Shown one piece after another: positions 42,783 through 54,516 of a stretch of DNA of 64,000 nucleotides (positions are counted from its first letter, which is position 1; every line of letters begins with the position of its first letter). Position numbers and translations under genes: made by a program. The DNA is from Fistulifera solaris (Eukaryota > Bacillariophyta > Bacillariophyceae > Naviculales > Stauroneidaceae). Location of the stretch: assembly GCA_030295235.1 (NCBI GenBank), contig AP026136.1, positions 682,001-746,000 of the forward strand, written 5' to 3'. The notes beneath the pieces were generated by a model, which was not told the origin of the DNA, ran no database searches, and worked only from the letters and a program-made list of their open reading frames with translations.

Positions 42783-45067
42783 TCATCTTGGAGCAGATGA
42801 TTTTCTTGCATTTACTTCAGCACTTTGATCGATCGTCGCTAAGCGAACTTGATGTAGAGGCACGATGCCAAGAGAATTTTCCACTGTAACTAGCAAGTTC
42901 ATTGTGCCGTACTTGTCCATGTCTTGCATTTGCTTTTTCAGTTCAATCAGTTTAGCCTAGAAAACATTGGTGAACTAATAAGATTTTTTATATGCGTAGT
43001 AAACAAGAGATAGAAAAAGTAGGGGGCACATTGACGCCGCTCACACAGTGTCATGCAAAATGTAGTACACAGACAGGGTTGTTAATTTTCGCACTTCACA
43101 GCCGGGGCCTTTTCATCTGTCACACTTTCATCCGAATCCACATCACCTTTGGAGGCTTCTTCCGAAGAGGAACAGGAAGAGTGGACAACATTAACAGCAG
43201 CAGGAACGGAGGCAGGAACCGCAAGACGAGGCATCTGCAGCGAATCCAAGATCGCATCAGCGGCTTTAGCGGCTTCGATATCCGCAGAGGCAGTGGCGTT
43301 ACCAGCAGCGGGATTCGACAAGGCAGCGCAGCGGAATAAGATCTTAGACGTGTCGAATGTCATCGATGCGGAGATCAATTTGTTCGACGCGGGGCTGAAT
43401 TTCCCTCGGACAACCCCCCTTCAGTGCGAGTTCGCATTGCGCGCCCTAATTGCATCAGCAAAAGATTGAGATCAGCCAATCGAGTCTACAATGTAAAATA
43501 TGAAAGCAAGACGACTTACCGTAGCAACTGCACCCGACGTCGAGGCTGTCCACTCAAGAAAACCATTACAGTCGTCCATGAAGAAATTCTTTCGATCGCA
43601 TACAAAATGAAATGAGATACAAGAACCTTTCACGTTCCCGAGCGTTTGGAGTAGTGAAGCAAATGCGCTGGACTCGGCCATGACTTCCGAAACTCCGCTC
43701 AGTACTGATTCCGCTATAATTTGTCCGCTCACAACAGGAACCGTGAACGTAAACTTATCTTCCAGGATAGCAGCCCATCGAGCAAAGTTTGCTTCGTTAC
43801 GACCACGCAGTTTAAGAAACTCTTCGAGAACTCGAAAACGAACTTCGCGCTGTTCTAGTTCTCGTTGAGCCGCTTGGCGCTTTTCGAGCTCCGATGCGTC
43901 TCTCTGAGCCACCAGCTCAGTGAGAGTTCGTTTGAGCTCTTCCACGTAAGCCTTCTTGCGAAGACGAGTGTTGCGTGCATGCTCACGGTTGCGATCTCGA
44001 TTTTGGCGTGCGCGTTCATCAGGCGTAAGGTTCTGACGACGCGACCGGTTGTTACCTTTCGCATCGCCTCCGTTCACTGAAGAATCAGAGGGCGCTTGAG
44101 AAGAGTTTGAGCACGCCGTCACCCAATTATTGCCAGTCAACGCCTTGACATGATCCGTGCTGATGTCCACTTTGTCGCCACCTACGATCAGCGGAGCCGA
44201 CACGACGACAGACTCTGGGTTCTTCGTTGATGTTGCATTCATCATCAAGTTAGATACAGCAACTTGAGCGATTGCGTGAAAATCAGAATCAGATTCAACT
44301 CTCGATACTGCATCATCCTTGGCAAAAGTCGACGGAGCACCAGGGGCGGCTTTCATGGCGGAAGACCTCTTGTCGTCCGGCTTCAATAGCCCTTTCGGAA
44401 CCTCAGCTACTGCCGGAACTTCAGGTAGATCATCCAAAGGATCGGGCGTATTGCCTTTTGCCTTTTTGGCGGTGTCAGGCTTGGCAGCGACCGCCCCTTT
44501 CGTCTTAGAAGCTGGTGCTGCTGCCGTGGCAGGAGCCTTCTTCGAAGAAGTGGATGATACACGTCGAGCTGGTTTCGGTGCGGTGGCTTTTCGTTTCGCT
44601 GCTGGTTGCGCCGAGGACACAAACGATGTCCTTTTCTTGGTTCCCTTCATTGACGGCAAATCGTCAGGGGGGACCGAGTTTCCTTGAGTTCACCGGAAGG
44701 ATGTAACAGAGACGTCAGGTCACTGAATGATGTAGAGGGTCGAAATGCGCCCAAACCATCATCCATAGCAGCAGCTGCGGCAGCAATTTGCACAGCTTCG
44801 TCGTTTTCCATGTGGCCATCGTGACAGCCTGGAGAGAGGATGTGGGGGATATCTGAAAGAAGGTGTTAGCTGTGTGATACTTTCTGTGACATTCGGTGCT
44901 GAAGACATAAGTATCTTACCATTGGAGTTCCCATCATCAGCTGCGGAAGTGTTATAGATGTCGATCAATTCGTCCCCAAATAGTTCTCCTTCGAAAAGAT
45001 CCGAAGTAGACACAATAGTGGGCAGAGAGACTCCGTTGCCGTCAACAGATGGCCACTCAATGGACAT
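42783..45067 (-). CDS. bZIP transcription factor with a diatom-type C-terminal domain
   Basis: DNA-binding regulator. Exon 1 is 44920-45067 (MSIEWPSVDGNGVS), then 43520-44852 and 43082-43445. A possible last exon at 42783-42956 is joined from 43100 by a GTGAAG donor. The bZIP reads RQNRDRNREHARNTRLRKKA followed by a heptad region (YVEELKRTLTELVAQRD). After it come NFARWAAILEDKFTFTVPVV, a FFMDDCNGFLEWTA segment, then KFSPASNKLISASMTFDT, a layout I associate with a bZIP group in diatoms. It is not a LOV domain, so this is not an aureochrome. Single-base gaps occur at the G6 run 44667-44672 and the C6 run 43414-43419. If the last exon is not used, the protein stops at 43082 after VKCEN. Targets unknown. 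Confidence 0.78.
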
Positions 45068-46778
45068 GATCGATTAATGAGTTAAGGATGCTATTTGAAA
45101 CAGGGCGATTTGCGTGATGTTTGTAAAGATTTTAAGGAGAACCGAAGGGAGATCTTTTGGGTTCCCAAATTCGCGGATGTAGCAAGTAGTGGTAGTTGGT
45201 TTCGTCTTTAAAAGAATGGTCCAGCAAGTTTTGGTCTTTCGGCTTGGCAGGTGTTTGCTGGGATAATTCTGTTGAGAGAAAGGAAAAGTCAAAGGCATGT
45301 TAGATAAAGTGGGTCGAACCGAATCTATGAGTCGAGAAAATGCCTCTGAAGATTCAACTCGGCAAACAACATATGTTTCCTCTTCCCACAACCAAACGAC
45401 ATCAAGTGTGCAAGTAACGATATACAAAAGAATAGCTAAATGAACGGGACGACTTTCGGATTCGAACAAACTCTTTGGCTCATCATGGCAATTGATGGTT
45501 CGTGGGAGGAAGCCGCGTAGGTTTCTACGTGAAAGCAATGAAATTGATGGAGGCCTTCGACAAACTTACACTTTTCAAACAAGGGGCGGGAAGCGGCGTG
45601 TGATGAGAGAATTAGAGTGATGAATGAATGGAGTGAAATGGTGCTAAGCTCATGAATTAGCTGTTGCCTTGCTAACTCCGGCTTCTTGATGGGTGCGATG
45701 TGGTTCAACAAAAACAAGCTCTTTTTTATGCAACGGCATAGCGGCGTTGTTGTGTAGACGGATCGGTTCGATCGCCGTCTGTAAAAGCCACGTAGCATTT
45801 GTACCGAGAAAATCATCCAGATTTCGAGTGAAAATGATTTCTTTCCCAAGAGCATGACTGGGTGTACTTCGAAATGACGTTTTTCAGTCGAGACCGTCTT
45901 TTGTCCAATCAAAAGACACCAAGACATCAAACAAAGAATGCAATTCGGTTTTTCGTCTCTCGATCTACTTTTTAGCTATAGACAGAGCGAATTTTAGAAC
46001 CAAAAACGATACTATACACTCGTAATGTAGTTTACCTCCGAAAGGTAATGCGACAAGGTGGACAAAAAGTGACGAAACTCCACTATCACTTGTTTAGTGC
46101 TGATGTCATTTTTTGCCACATACCCTCAAAACAATGGCCCAGAATGTGGCACAGTGGAGAAACTGATCCCCCTGGATATCGTGGTCCAATCAAAATTAAC
46201 CACGATCACGATTATGTACACGTCACTAATTCCTTCCTCATCATCCAGGGAGAATTGCCTCGCCTTCTGACCAGAACGAGTTGCCGCTATGAAGAAGATG
46301 AAACGATGAAACTGCACCCGTTTCAACCGCTACTTCAACATTCGGTGTCTGACTCACCTTCCCCTTCCCACTTCCCATTGTATTTCAATCCAACCCCCAT
46401 CTCTATCCTTATTTCGTTAACTCTTTGTTCAACCTTGCACTGAAAGACGATTTGTGAATAGGTAGGTCTCGTAGAAAGTTGTACCAGCGTTGTAGAAGGT
46501 TCATGTTTTAAAGTTGTAGTTCTCGTTTTGTCGGGACAGAAATCTTCAATAACAACTAGACTCGGCTCAATCTAGAAATTAGAGGTATCAAGGAATTAGA
46601 GTTGACGATGATCTCGTTCTCGACTGAGAAGCAAACCAAAATAGACAGCAGACGAGAGAACGGGCAGCTTGCTGCTTGTCAGAACAATACGTAAGACAGG
46701 GCAGAACCGAGAGAAAGTCAGTCAAAGACTCGCTAGAGAGAAGAAATCGTTTATCAGCTATAAAGGAATGGGACTTAA
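45068..46778. other. Long intergenic region, no supported gene
   Basis: About 1.7 kb upstream of the bZIP gene and downstream of the GT92 gene. Open frames of 130-165 codons exist on both strands (46048-46443 plus, 45436-45930 minus), but they have no domain, odd composition and no splice logic. Probably regulatory sequence for the bZIP gene plus 3' UTR. Confidence 0.45.
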
Positions 46779-49136
46779 TTAAGTACCGAACAGAGCTTCC
46801 TCGAGCCTCTTCACCCAAATACTCTCCACTTTCTGATTGATCCAGCAATTGCAAAAATTTCCTGATTCGTCGACAAACAGGTTTTCTTGGTGAATAGTAT
46901 CATTGAATATCGTTGACTCCGGACAAGCTCGACCCACTGCGCAGCCACGATGCTGCTTGCCACCTCGGCAGTTCGCACTTCTAGTCATCGTTTCATAAGG
47001 TAGAACAGATTTAGTATGCACCAGCACACCCTCATTCAGTTCATCCAAGAATCTGTCACCCCATTCGTAATCATGAACGCGACGAGAAAATGGCCGGTCA
47101 CTGCCGTAGACCCAGTCTTTGTGGTAGCGGGCAATATCTTTCGTTATGGTCGAATAATGGACAAAGTGACTGAGCACAAACGACGGCTGGTAAATCTGCT
47201 TCATAGCTCTAGCGAATCTATCAGGACGCGGAGGCTTAATGTAATCGCAGTTGTACACACGTAAAAAAGTTTCATTTCTTCTGGGAACAAGGCATGGATC
47301 AAGAGGATCTTTCCGTTTTCTTTGCGGTTCGATTCCGCAATCATTTTGGTCCGCCAATTCTTCCATCAAATCTTCGCGTGGACGACCTCTGCTGCTTTTC
47401 ATTTTCAACACTTTTGTTTGTGGAGATGATTGCATGATATTAGTTAGAAGATCTTTCCAGGTGCCGTTTATCATGGGAACAAGGTACTCGTCTGTATCGA
47501 TGAACGCCATCCAATGTGTGGAAGGTCCATATCGCTCCCGGCAGCTGCTTTCAGCCGCATACTAAAGAGAACGCATTACAACCTGTAATGAGGACGATGT
47601 ATAATGAAGCTAGAACAAATAACGGAGCATCACAGCACTCACCTGGGAACTACGCTCACCCGGATTCTTATTGTTTGGACGGTTATTGTTGCATACTTTG
47701 AAGGGCCATGGGTTATACGTCACAAAATCGGGAAATGAGCTCGTGATTTGCTTCAAGGATGCATGAACTTCATCGTCTTCGACAGAAATCTGACTGTTGT
47801 CGTAGATGACAATGTGATCAACTCCAGCCAGTTTATGGAACATGATCCATTCTCGCAATCGTGTTGGTGCGTCAGTCACCGCAATTCGATCACCGCGCCG
47901 GTGGTAAGAAGCAGCAGTCCACGTACAGAGAACAAGTGTATGCTTTTTACCCACAATCTTGTCATGTTCATTTCTGGCGATTTCATGGCTCGATGGAATA
48001 GATGCGTCGGAGGGACAAATCGGTAGATTGGCGATTCGTCCTGAATCAGCCGGATCTGGCAGAAAGTGACTATCACCGAACGCTTTTAGTGTGTCAAAAG
48101 GTTTGAGATTTTGAAATTCATCATGGCCTACATGCAACTCTCCAAGAAGGCGCTCTCCGTGGCGTGCCAGAGTTCGAATGGGAATCAAGTCCATCCAGAA
48201 ATGAATTCGATAATTATGCACTTTCATAGAGTTTCGAAACGCTACGGGCACGGGGCACGAGAACAACAACTGCGAGAATTCGAACAATCCGACATCCGGA
48301 CCCTCGAAAGAAAACATACTTTGTTCTCGATGCTTTCGCCAATTGATGTATTCGTAATTGAACGGGTATTCCGAGAAGGAGACTTCTGAATTGCCTTTGT
48401 CGTCGTGGAATCGACAAATGAAACGGGTTTCCCGCACAGTAGCTTCCTCCAAAGAGGACAATCGATATTCATTGTTTCCTACAATTTGAATGGGCAAGGG
48501 TTGAAACAACGCCATTTGTGGTTCCCAAAACTTCATTTCCGATTCTTTCCCTTGCCCCGTATCGCACCTCCGTCGATTTTGCGCCACAAACTTCACCGAC
48601 CAGCTTTTATTACCAACACTCGTATCCACAAAATAGTCGTGAATCCAAGGTAAGAAAGGATCCGACTCGGGAAATTCGTCAGTGGGAAACTGTATCAAAA
48701 AGCCGTTGGTGCAATTAACGCGTGCCTGCGGGAATTCTATTTTCTGCAAAATATCCGCACTCGTTTGTCGCATCGGAAGAGGCTTTGTGTCGCTCATGGT
48801 GCTGGGCGGCTCTAAATAAAATGTGAGGACTTTCTTGTTGCTTAAATTCGAAGGATGTTCTACTTTCGCTTGTGCACTATTCGTCGTTACCCCTTGGACC
48901 TCCATTTTGTGGACGATCATGTTCCTTTTGCTCTCCCGACGGCCATTGTCAAAATGTCCCTTATCTGCGGGAACGTGCTCTTCCGGTTTTTGATAGTGTA
49001 TCAGTGTAACGTTGAGATTCATCCATGCCAAAAAGCAGACCAGAAAAACGCCACCCGTACATCTTCTCAAACAGAAACGAAGACAGGCCGTCCTCCGCAA
49101 GAGTCCTTGTCGTGCTTTCTGAGCAGGTAAAACCAT
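46779..49136 (-). CDS. GT92-type glycosyltransferase, type II membrane protein
   Basis: Golgi-type glycosyltransferase of the DUF23/GT92 group. Exon 1 is 47643-49136, the intron 47562-47642 (81 nt) and exon 2 46779-47561, for about 758 residues. A basic N-terminus and a single span (TGGVFLVCFLAWMNLNVTLI) give a type II anchor, and a 300-residue stem region follows. The catalytic part starts about residue 390 with VLCTWTAASYHRRGD. It contains REWIMFHKLAGVDHIVIYDN, a Tyr-Asn-Pro-Trp-Pro segment, and after splicing YAAESSC..R.G then WMAFIDTDEYLVP, which holds the D-x-D-type metal site. C-terminal HFVHYSTIT and HQENLFVDESG complete it. It probably adds galactose or a related sugar to glycans; specificity unknown. 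Confidence 0.85.
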
Positions 49137-49785
49137 ACTGCATGATTGTGAAAACTATATGCTCGAGAATAGGACAGCAAGATATATAAATAGGAGATGA
49201 ACAGGAAATATTAGATTGATGAAAGAAAATGGACAAAGTTTCATTAAAATGAGAGCTGTGCTGCGAGGCGAATGATAATCCTGGGGATCGGCGCGACCAC
49301 AGAAAAGCTGGGAATGTGGTGTTTTCACATCACCAGAAAATCTGGGTTGTTATGTCGTCACGTTCCCAGAAAATTTGGGTGACTGGTATTTTCACGTTTC
49401 CGGAAAATCTGGGGATTTGATTTTTCACATAGGCGAGTGGTGTTTTGATGTCCCCAGAAATCTGGGAGTGGGTTTTTCAAATCCCAAGAAAATCTGGGGG
49501 TGTATTTTACACGTGCCAAGAAAAAATGGGCAAGTTGTAAAATCTGGGGGTGTGACGTTTTCACGGCGAAGAAAACTTGGGCGAGTGCGTGTTTTTACGT
49601 CCCCAGAAAATCAGAGAGTGTGATGTTTTCACGTGCCCATTACCCGGAAGATGCGGGAATTATGCCCTAAAATTGTCAGAATCTAATCTTGACATTCGAC
49701 TGAATTTTCCACTTTTCATTCACATATATTTCAGTCTGACACTTCAATGAGTAAGCTTTGGTTCTAACTCCCTAGCCTTAGTGCG
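49137..49785. other. Intergenic region upstream of GT92, mostly tandem repeat
   Basis: Apart from the hairpin array at 49290-49640, the sequence is AT-rich with no gene. The start of the GT92 gene lies at 49136, so the array sits about 150-500 bp upstream of its start codon. Confidence 0.4.
49290..49640. repeat. Degenerate tandem array of short hairpin units
   Basis: About nine units of 31-54 bp with consensus near CCCCAGAAAATCTGGG followed by (G/A)(G)TGTGATGTTTTCACGT. Each unit carries a small inverted repeat, CCCAG/CTGGG around AAAAT, and a second one around GTGTTTTCAC. Units differ by many point changes and two are merged or lengthened. It lies between the GT92 gene and the retroelement remnant, and no open frame crosses it. 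Confidence 0.8.
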
Positions 49786-52650
49786 CTAGTAGAGGGCCAG
49801 TCCCGAGCCCGTTTCCCAATGAGGGGGATTCCGTTTTGGCATTCCTTCTCTTGGATTTCGCAGAAGCATACTAACTGACCTGACCAGGGAAAGACTCATG
49901 CGCGCCCGGATGAAGCCACAGATCTCGGAGTATGGCTTGTTCCACTTCCGCTGAAGTTTTCTTGCAAGCTGTCTCGATGCTGAAATAGCCTGTTGTCCCA
50001 TCATTCCGTCAATGGAAAAGACCAGGGGAGTGAAGTCTCGTCTGCGTTCGTGGCAAGGGGGTCCGTACATGCTACGCTTTTCACGCTCTTGAGAAGCCAG
50101 AACCTTAATCGGGTCACGGTTTCTGTATGACGGTGCGTCGGTATCAGTAACTCGGACATCGAAAATGGTCGTTCGTCTCTCATTCCAAAAGCCATAGGCC
50201 GAAACATCTCCTCGAAGCTCTTGAACCTGTGTACTGTTGTTGCTGTTGCCAAATGTGTGAATGGTAGGCTCATTGCGAACAGATTTGGGTCCAAAGGCTT
50301 GCGTGCAAAGAGACATGAATTCCGCTTTTCAGATCGTCGTGTCTCTGGATAACAAGTCCACCGTTTTTGCATTGTTGTGCATGTTCGACTGTAAACGGTT
50401 TATTGCATCCATCACACTTCTTGGGGAGATCAAGAATTGGGAGTCCTGAGCGAATTCGTAGACTGTCACGGAATTCGTCTTTTGAGAGTTCGGTGTCCGT
50501 GAATGTCTGTGGACGCACCGAGAGCCAAATTCCTGTCAATTTTGCTCGAAGAAGTCTTCGCCTTTCATCTGGTCTTCCAATACAGATTTTGTCAAGCGTT
50601 TGAATTTCGTTTTGAAATCGGATTTTTGCGGCACTGTTTTTCTCTACTGTGGCATGTGAAAGATGCTCTCCAACGTTTAATTCTGTGTTGCTGTATAAAC
50701 TGTTTGAGATGAGTTTCGTGATTTCTTGTGAGGTAGAGAAGTTGTGTTCGCATGTCTTTACCGGGTTCCAAATGCCAATCCCCGCTGCTTTTGTGCTGAG
50801 AGAGAGAATTTCCCGCAAGTCACCCGTGATCGGCTGATCTTCGCCAAGTAGTGCCGGGAGGAATTTCTTCTGGATGCATTTCTCAAGGGGTGCAAAGAGA
50901 TGAGATATTCCAGGAATGACTCGTTGGACGTATTGCCATTCCATTTGGAGTGACCGACAAAAATCCTGAATAGGGCGGCTTGGGGGTATCTTTTGGCGAC
51001 TTCGGAAAGTGTCGTCAGAGTGCTTACCCATTCGTTGATTTTTGCCGTAACCCACTTGTCGCGTTCGACTGATGAGCCAATAAATCCTCCCAAGTATCGA
51101 TGTCCGCGTGTACTGAAACCCATATTTCTCGAGAATGAGCTTGCAGCTTTGTTCGTTGGATTTACGGCATACAACAATACTCTTTTCGGGTTCTGGGAAG
51201 TAACCGCGATCTGGACCAAGTTGCATAAGAATTTGCATTGCCTTGTCAATACTGGACGCTTTACCTGCAAATGCTGCATCGTCGGGCGTGAAAGGTGATA
51301 CAATGTCATCGACTTCGGTGCGAATGGTTTGGGTAATTGGAGCAAGAGCTAGTCCATAAAGGATCATGCTCAAGGGGTCTCCTTGAGCAACTCCTTCTCT
51401 GCTTTGGATCGTCATGGCAAATTCATTTTGTTTCCGAATGAAGAGAGTTGAAGCATGGCGATAGCAATTGAATGCAAATCGAGATCCTTGTGGCCAAAGA
51501 TGGCGGACAGTCCAGAGAAGTGAAAGTCGGCTGATTTCATTAAATGCATTTCGTGCATCAACCAAAAGCATTAATTCGGGGGTCGGATACAAATTCTTCA
51601 ATTAGATCGTCATCAAGGAAATCATCATAATCATAAATCTCTTCTGTATCTTCAACTTCCATTTGAACTTCTAGTGCTGTAGGGTATATATCGTGGCCTT
51701 CCAAGTGAGTGATTTGTTTTTCTGCTGTTGCTTGGCGCGCCTTGATGTATTTCTGGTGCCTTGCATGAACCGCCTTCCATTCCGGACGGTAACCCCACGC
51801 AAAGATTAAGATTTCCACAAACAACGGTCGCGGTGTATCCTGTGACTTTAAGAACCGTTTACCCATAAGTCTTTGGAAGATTTCGCCAACCGCAACAGGC
51901 CGAATTCCTGGCTTTTTGTCTAGAGCAATCAATCTAGCATTCATCAGAGCCCGAATAGCTGCATATGGTGGATTACCATTAGAAATCCATTCCGTCCATT
52001 CTGCCATTTCTTTTCTGAGAGCGTAGGATGCTTTGCCATGAGCAAGAAGCCAATTCTTGAATGTGACAGAATCAATCCCGCTTGGTCCTCCACTTCCGTG
52101 TAGCTTGGTAGCCGTTGTTTCAATGGCATCTGATGAGATTCGGCCGGTATCACTGGTGGGAGGTTGTCATGGTGTTCAAAAGCACTGTGCCCCCCGGGTC
52201 GATCAAGGTCAGGGACTCGCATCTCAGGGTGTTTTTCTTCTAACACGTCTATGACTTTGCGTCCTGTTTTTCATCGATTTCATCAGGGTCAAGTACACCG
52301 CCTTTTTGATGGGTAGTTTTGAGCTGTTGCATTGCTTCTTTTGTTCTTCCTGACTTTAATGTGAGGTCGAATTGTCGTGCCAGCTCTTCCATCGATTCTT
52401 TGCGCTTCCGGGAAGCGCGATGCGCCTTGTGTACAAATTTATTTATGTATCGTGTGTAGGCACTCCAGGGAACGGCGTTAAAATTCTGCCTCTTCGTAGA
52501 CGCTACGTAGAATCTTGTACTGGGAGGCAGAATTTTAACGTCCTTCCCTACCAGGTACATTACAATTTTACTAGTAGTGGTAACCTTCACCCTCGAGGAC
52601 CTCTCAACCACGATGATGAAGCCGCAACACGCTCTGTTTGGCAACTGATC
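49786..52650 (-). mobile_element. Broken LINE-like retroelement with reverse transcriptase and restriction-like endonuclease parts
   Basis: Read on the minus strand, the remnant shows four parts in order. First is a charged N-terminal part (52.65-52.25 kb). Second is a segment with ALDKKPGIRPVAVGEIFQRL that precedes the polymerase core. Third is a reverse transcriptase core with LLVDARNAFNEISR and EGVAQGDPLSMILYGLA. Fourth is a C-terminal CxxC-HxxxC knuckle (CDGCNKPFTVEHAQQC) with GGLVIQRHDDL, followed by a nuclease-like domain (TTIFDVRVTDTDAPSY; FTPLVFSIDGMMG). RT, zinc knuckle and endonuclease in that order fit LINEs with a restriction-like endonuclease; the exact family is uncertain. It is broken, with several disruptions, and looks moderately old. 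No terminal duplications could be fixed. Its 5' end lies within about 120 bp of the SNF8 start codon. Confidence 0.75.
52467..52549. repeat. Inverted repeat (26-nt arms, 2 mismatches) near the retroelement 5' end
   Basis: The arm at 52467-52492 is the reverse complement of 52524-52549 apart from two positions. The inner 17 bp (CGTTAAAATTCTGCCTC) match perfectly, with a 31-nt loop. It lies in the 5' part of the retroelement remnant, upstream of SNF8. Confidence 0.85.
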
Positions 52651-52767
52651 ACTCGTGTGCTACGAACCTACGTAGTACCTGATGGTTGTTTATCACTCTT
52701 CAGGGTGTCGTGTGCTATTCAAACAAACAAAGTTTAGTAACGAATTTAAGCAGAAGTTATTTCCAGA

Positions 52768-53630
52768 ATGGCTTACAGACGAAAAGGCGTCGGCGTAGGT
52801 CGCTTCAGTGCTGACAGGTAAGTTGCGTTCTCGTTGCTTTTGACTTTTGACTGGATATGGCAGCAGCAGCCGGGTTCTGATTCTTCGCTCACCGCACACT
52901 TGACTCTTATAGACAATTGCAGCAAAAAGCTGATGAGATGAAAGCAGTTTCACTACAATCTGCGATAGACACATGTGAGAAGTTAGAGATCAAGCTTACG
53001 GAGTTTGCGAAAACGCATCGGAACGATATTCGCAACGACCCCGTGTTTCGACAACGCTTTCTCGAAATGTGTGCCCCATTGGGAGTAGATCCCCTGTCAT
53101 CGGACAAAAGCTTTTGGGGAAGTGTCTTGGGCATGGGCGACTTTTATCACGAACTGGCGGTCAAAGTGGCGGAAGTCTGTTCGGCGAGTCGCTCAACGAA
53201 CGGCGGTATCATGAGTGTGAAAGAAGTGCAAGCGATTTTGGCCAAACGAAAGACGCGACTCGGTACGGCCAGCGCTGCGGCGACAGTCAGTGCTTCCGAC
53301 ATTGAAGTGGCAATCAAGAAACTGGGCAAATTGGGAGGAGGATTTCGAACTATTAAAGTTGGAAAATCGACAATGATTGTGTCGGTGCCCAATGAATTAG
53401 ACGGAGATATCATGCGAGTCATGGCGGTGGGAAATGAAATTTCCCATGGGATCACAGTTGATGATATGATCGTTGCGACGCAATGGTCTCGTGAGCGAGT
53501 CGAGCGTGCCGTTCAGCTGCTGCTTCAAGAAGGCATGGCGTGGTTGGATACACATCAAGGAGAAGATTACTACTGGTTCCCATCATCATGGCAAGAAGAG
53601 CGTGCGAAATTAAAAGAACAAGCTACTTAG
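52768..53630 (+). CDS. SNF8: ESCRT-II subunit SNF8/VPS22 (EAP30)
   Basis: SNF8 is the core subunit of ESCRT-II, sorting ubiquitinated membrane proteins into multivesicular bodies. Exon 1 is 52768-52817 (MAYRRKGVGVGRFSADR), the intron 52818-52912 (95 nt) and exon 2 52913-53630, for 255 residues, close to the family's usual length. The N-terminus G.G...(Q)Q..K, the helix KLEIKLTEFAKTHRNDIRND, FRQRFLEMCAPLGVDPL and FYHELAVKVAEVC are classic. Two winged-helix domains end in LLLQEGMAWLDTHQGEDYYW and FPS. The intron and frame are clean. A retroelement remnant ends just upstream, so the promoter must be short or lie inside it. Confidence 0.93.
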
Positions 53631-53669
53631 AATGAATTCATGAATATAGTGCTTGTCACTCTACAGTAT

Positions 53670-54254
53670 CTAAATGGATTTGCAATCAGAGTCATCTGAA
53701 TGACTTTTAAGGTCTAGGGCGCGAGAAATGGACTCGGATGACGTTTCCGCCGTGATATTCACTTGCGCATCTTCCTCATGCACGAAAGGGACGTTCGAAA
53801 GACTTGTAATGCTAACGTAAACCTCGGCGGGAATGTTGTCAGCGTGCGAAAACAAATGAGAACTTTTCGACATGACTGGAATTCGGCTAGAAGATTGATC
53901 AACGGCAGACTTCTTACTGATCTGATGTTTGTTTGTTCCAGGAGGAGGCAGCTGCTTTGCATCAGAGAAGACGGGATTGCTAGACATTTCGCGTGTCTTG
54001 TTAAGCAACAGGAGACTTCGCGGAGTTCTAGGTTGTTTCTTAGGCGTCACAGGAATAGATGATTTGCCTCTCGTCGACAAGGACACATCCGGGGAAAAGG
54101 TGTACTCGGACATTAGTTTTGTCTCGAGATTCTTCAGTTTCTGCTCGCGTTCTTGCAAACGAAGGACTGAACGTTCATAGATTGAAAGGTTTGGGTCGTG
54201 CTTACGTTGCGTCGAAGCGTTCTTATTGGGGGTAACTCTCATGGTGGTCTTCAT
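53670..54254 (-). CDS. Unknown coiled-coil/disordered protein
   Basis: Intact frame of 194 residues from the ATG at 54254 (MKTTMRVTPNKNAST), or from Met5. Residues 25-50 form a strong helix (YERSVLRLQEREQKLKNLET). A YTFSPDVSLS segment follows, of a kind found repeated in stramenopile cytoskeletal and unknown proteins. The rest is Ser/Lys-rich with SP/TP sites (VTPKK, RTPRS) that could be kinase targets. It overlaps no other gene and is tail-to-tail with SNF8. No firm function. Confidence 0.55.
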   Translation of the reverse strand: MKTTMRVTPNKNASTQRKHDPNLSIYERSVLRLQEREQKLKNLETKLMSEYTFSPDVSLSTRGKSSIPVTPKKQPRTPRSLLLLNKTREMSSNPVFSDAKQLPPPGTNKHQISKKSAVDQSSSRIPVMSKSSHLFSHADNIPAEVYVSITSLSNVPFVHEEDAQVNITAETSSESISRALDLKSHSDDSDCKSI

Positions 54255-54516
54255 CGTCCTTTCGTTCGGCTGCTCGTCGTCAAGAAGTATCGACGACTCT
54301 GAAAATTATGAAGAATTGACTTCTCTAGCAATCACATTTGCTCGACTGTCGAAACACGTCAATCCTCGTGGGACTCGCCGTGATCATTGAAAACACGGTG
54401 CGAAAATCAACCCCGCGTGAACGTGGTAAGAAAGGTGCGCTGCACTGTTTTTCGTAAATGACTTAATCCTAATATACAGCCATTGGTGAGCAAAAATACT
54501 TGTTTGAACTCTATTG

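Noticed and set aside
43472-44659. Aureochrome (bZIP plus LOV photoreceptor)
   Set aside because: The bZIP is clear, but the GRNCRFLQ-type LOV flavin motif is absent; the C-terminal domain is of another kind.
45436-45930. 165-codon open frame on the minus strand
   Set aside because: No domain and poor composition; it lies in the upstream region of the bZIP gene with no start context or splice logic.
46048-46443. 131-codon open frame on the plus strand
   Set aside because: Low-information, His/Pro/Ser-biased translation, no neighbouring exon, no recognisable family.
47320-47345. GGTTCGATTCC, a T-arm-like word
   Set aside because: It lies inside conserved GT92 coding sequence with no cloverleaf around it.
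49290-49640. CRISPR-like array
   Set aside because: Repeats are degenerate, spacers are themselves repeated, there are no cas genes, and the context is a eukaryotic nuclear genome.
49786-52650. LTR-type retroelement
   Set aside because: No long terminal repeats, protease or integrase parts seen; the zinc knuckle and endonuclease after the RT fit a LINE-like element better.
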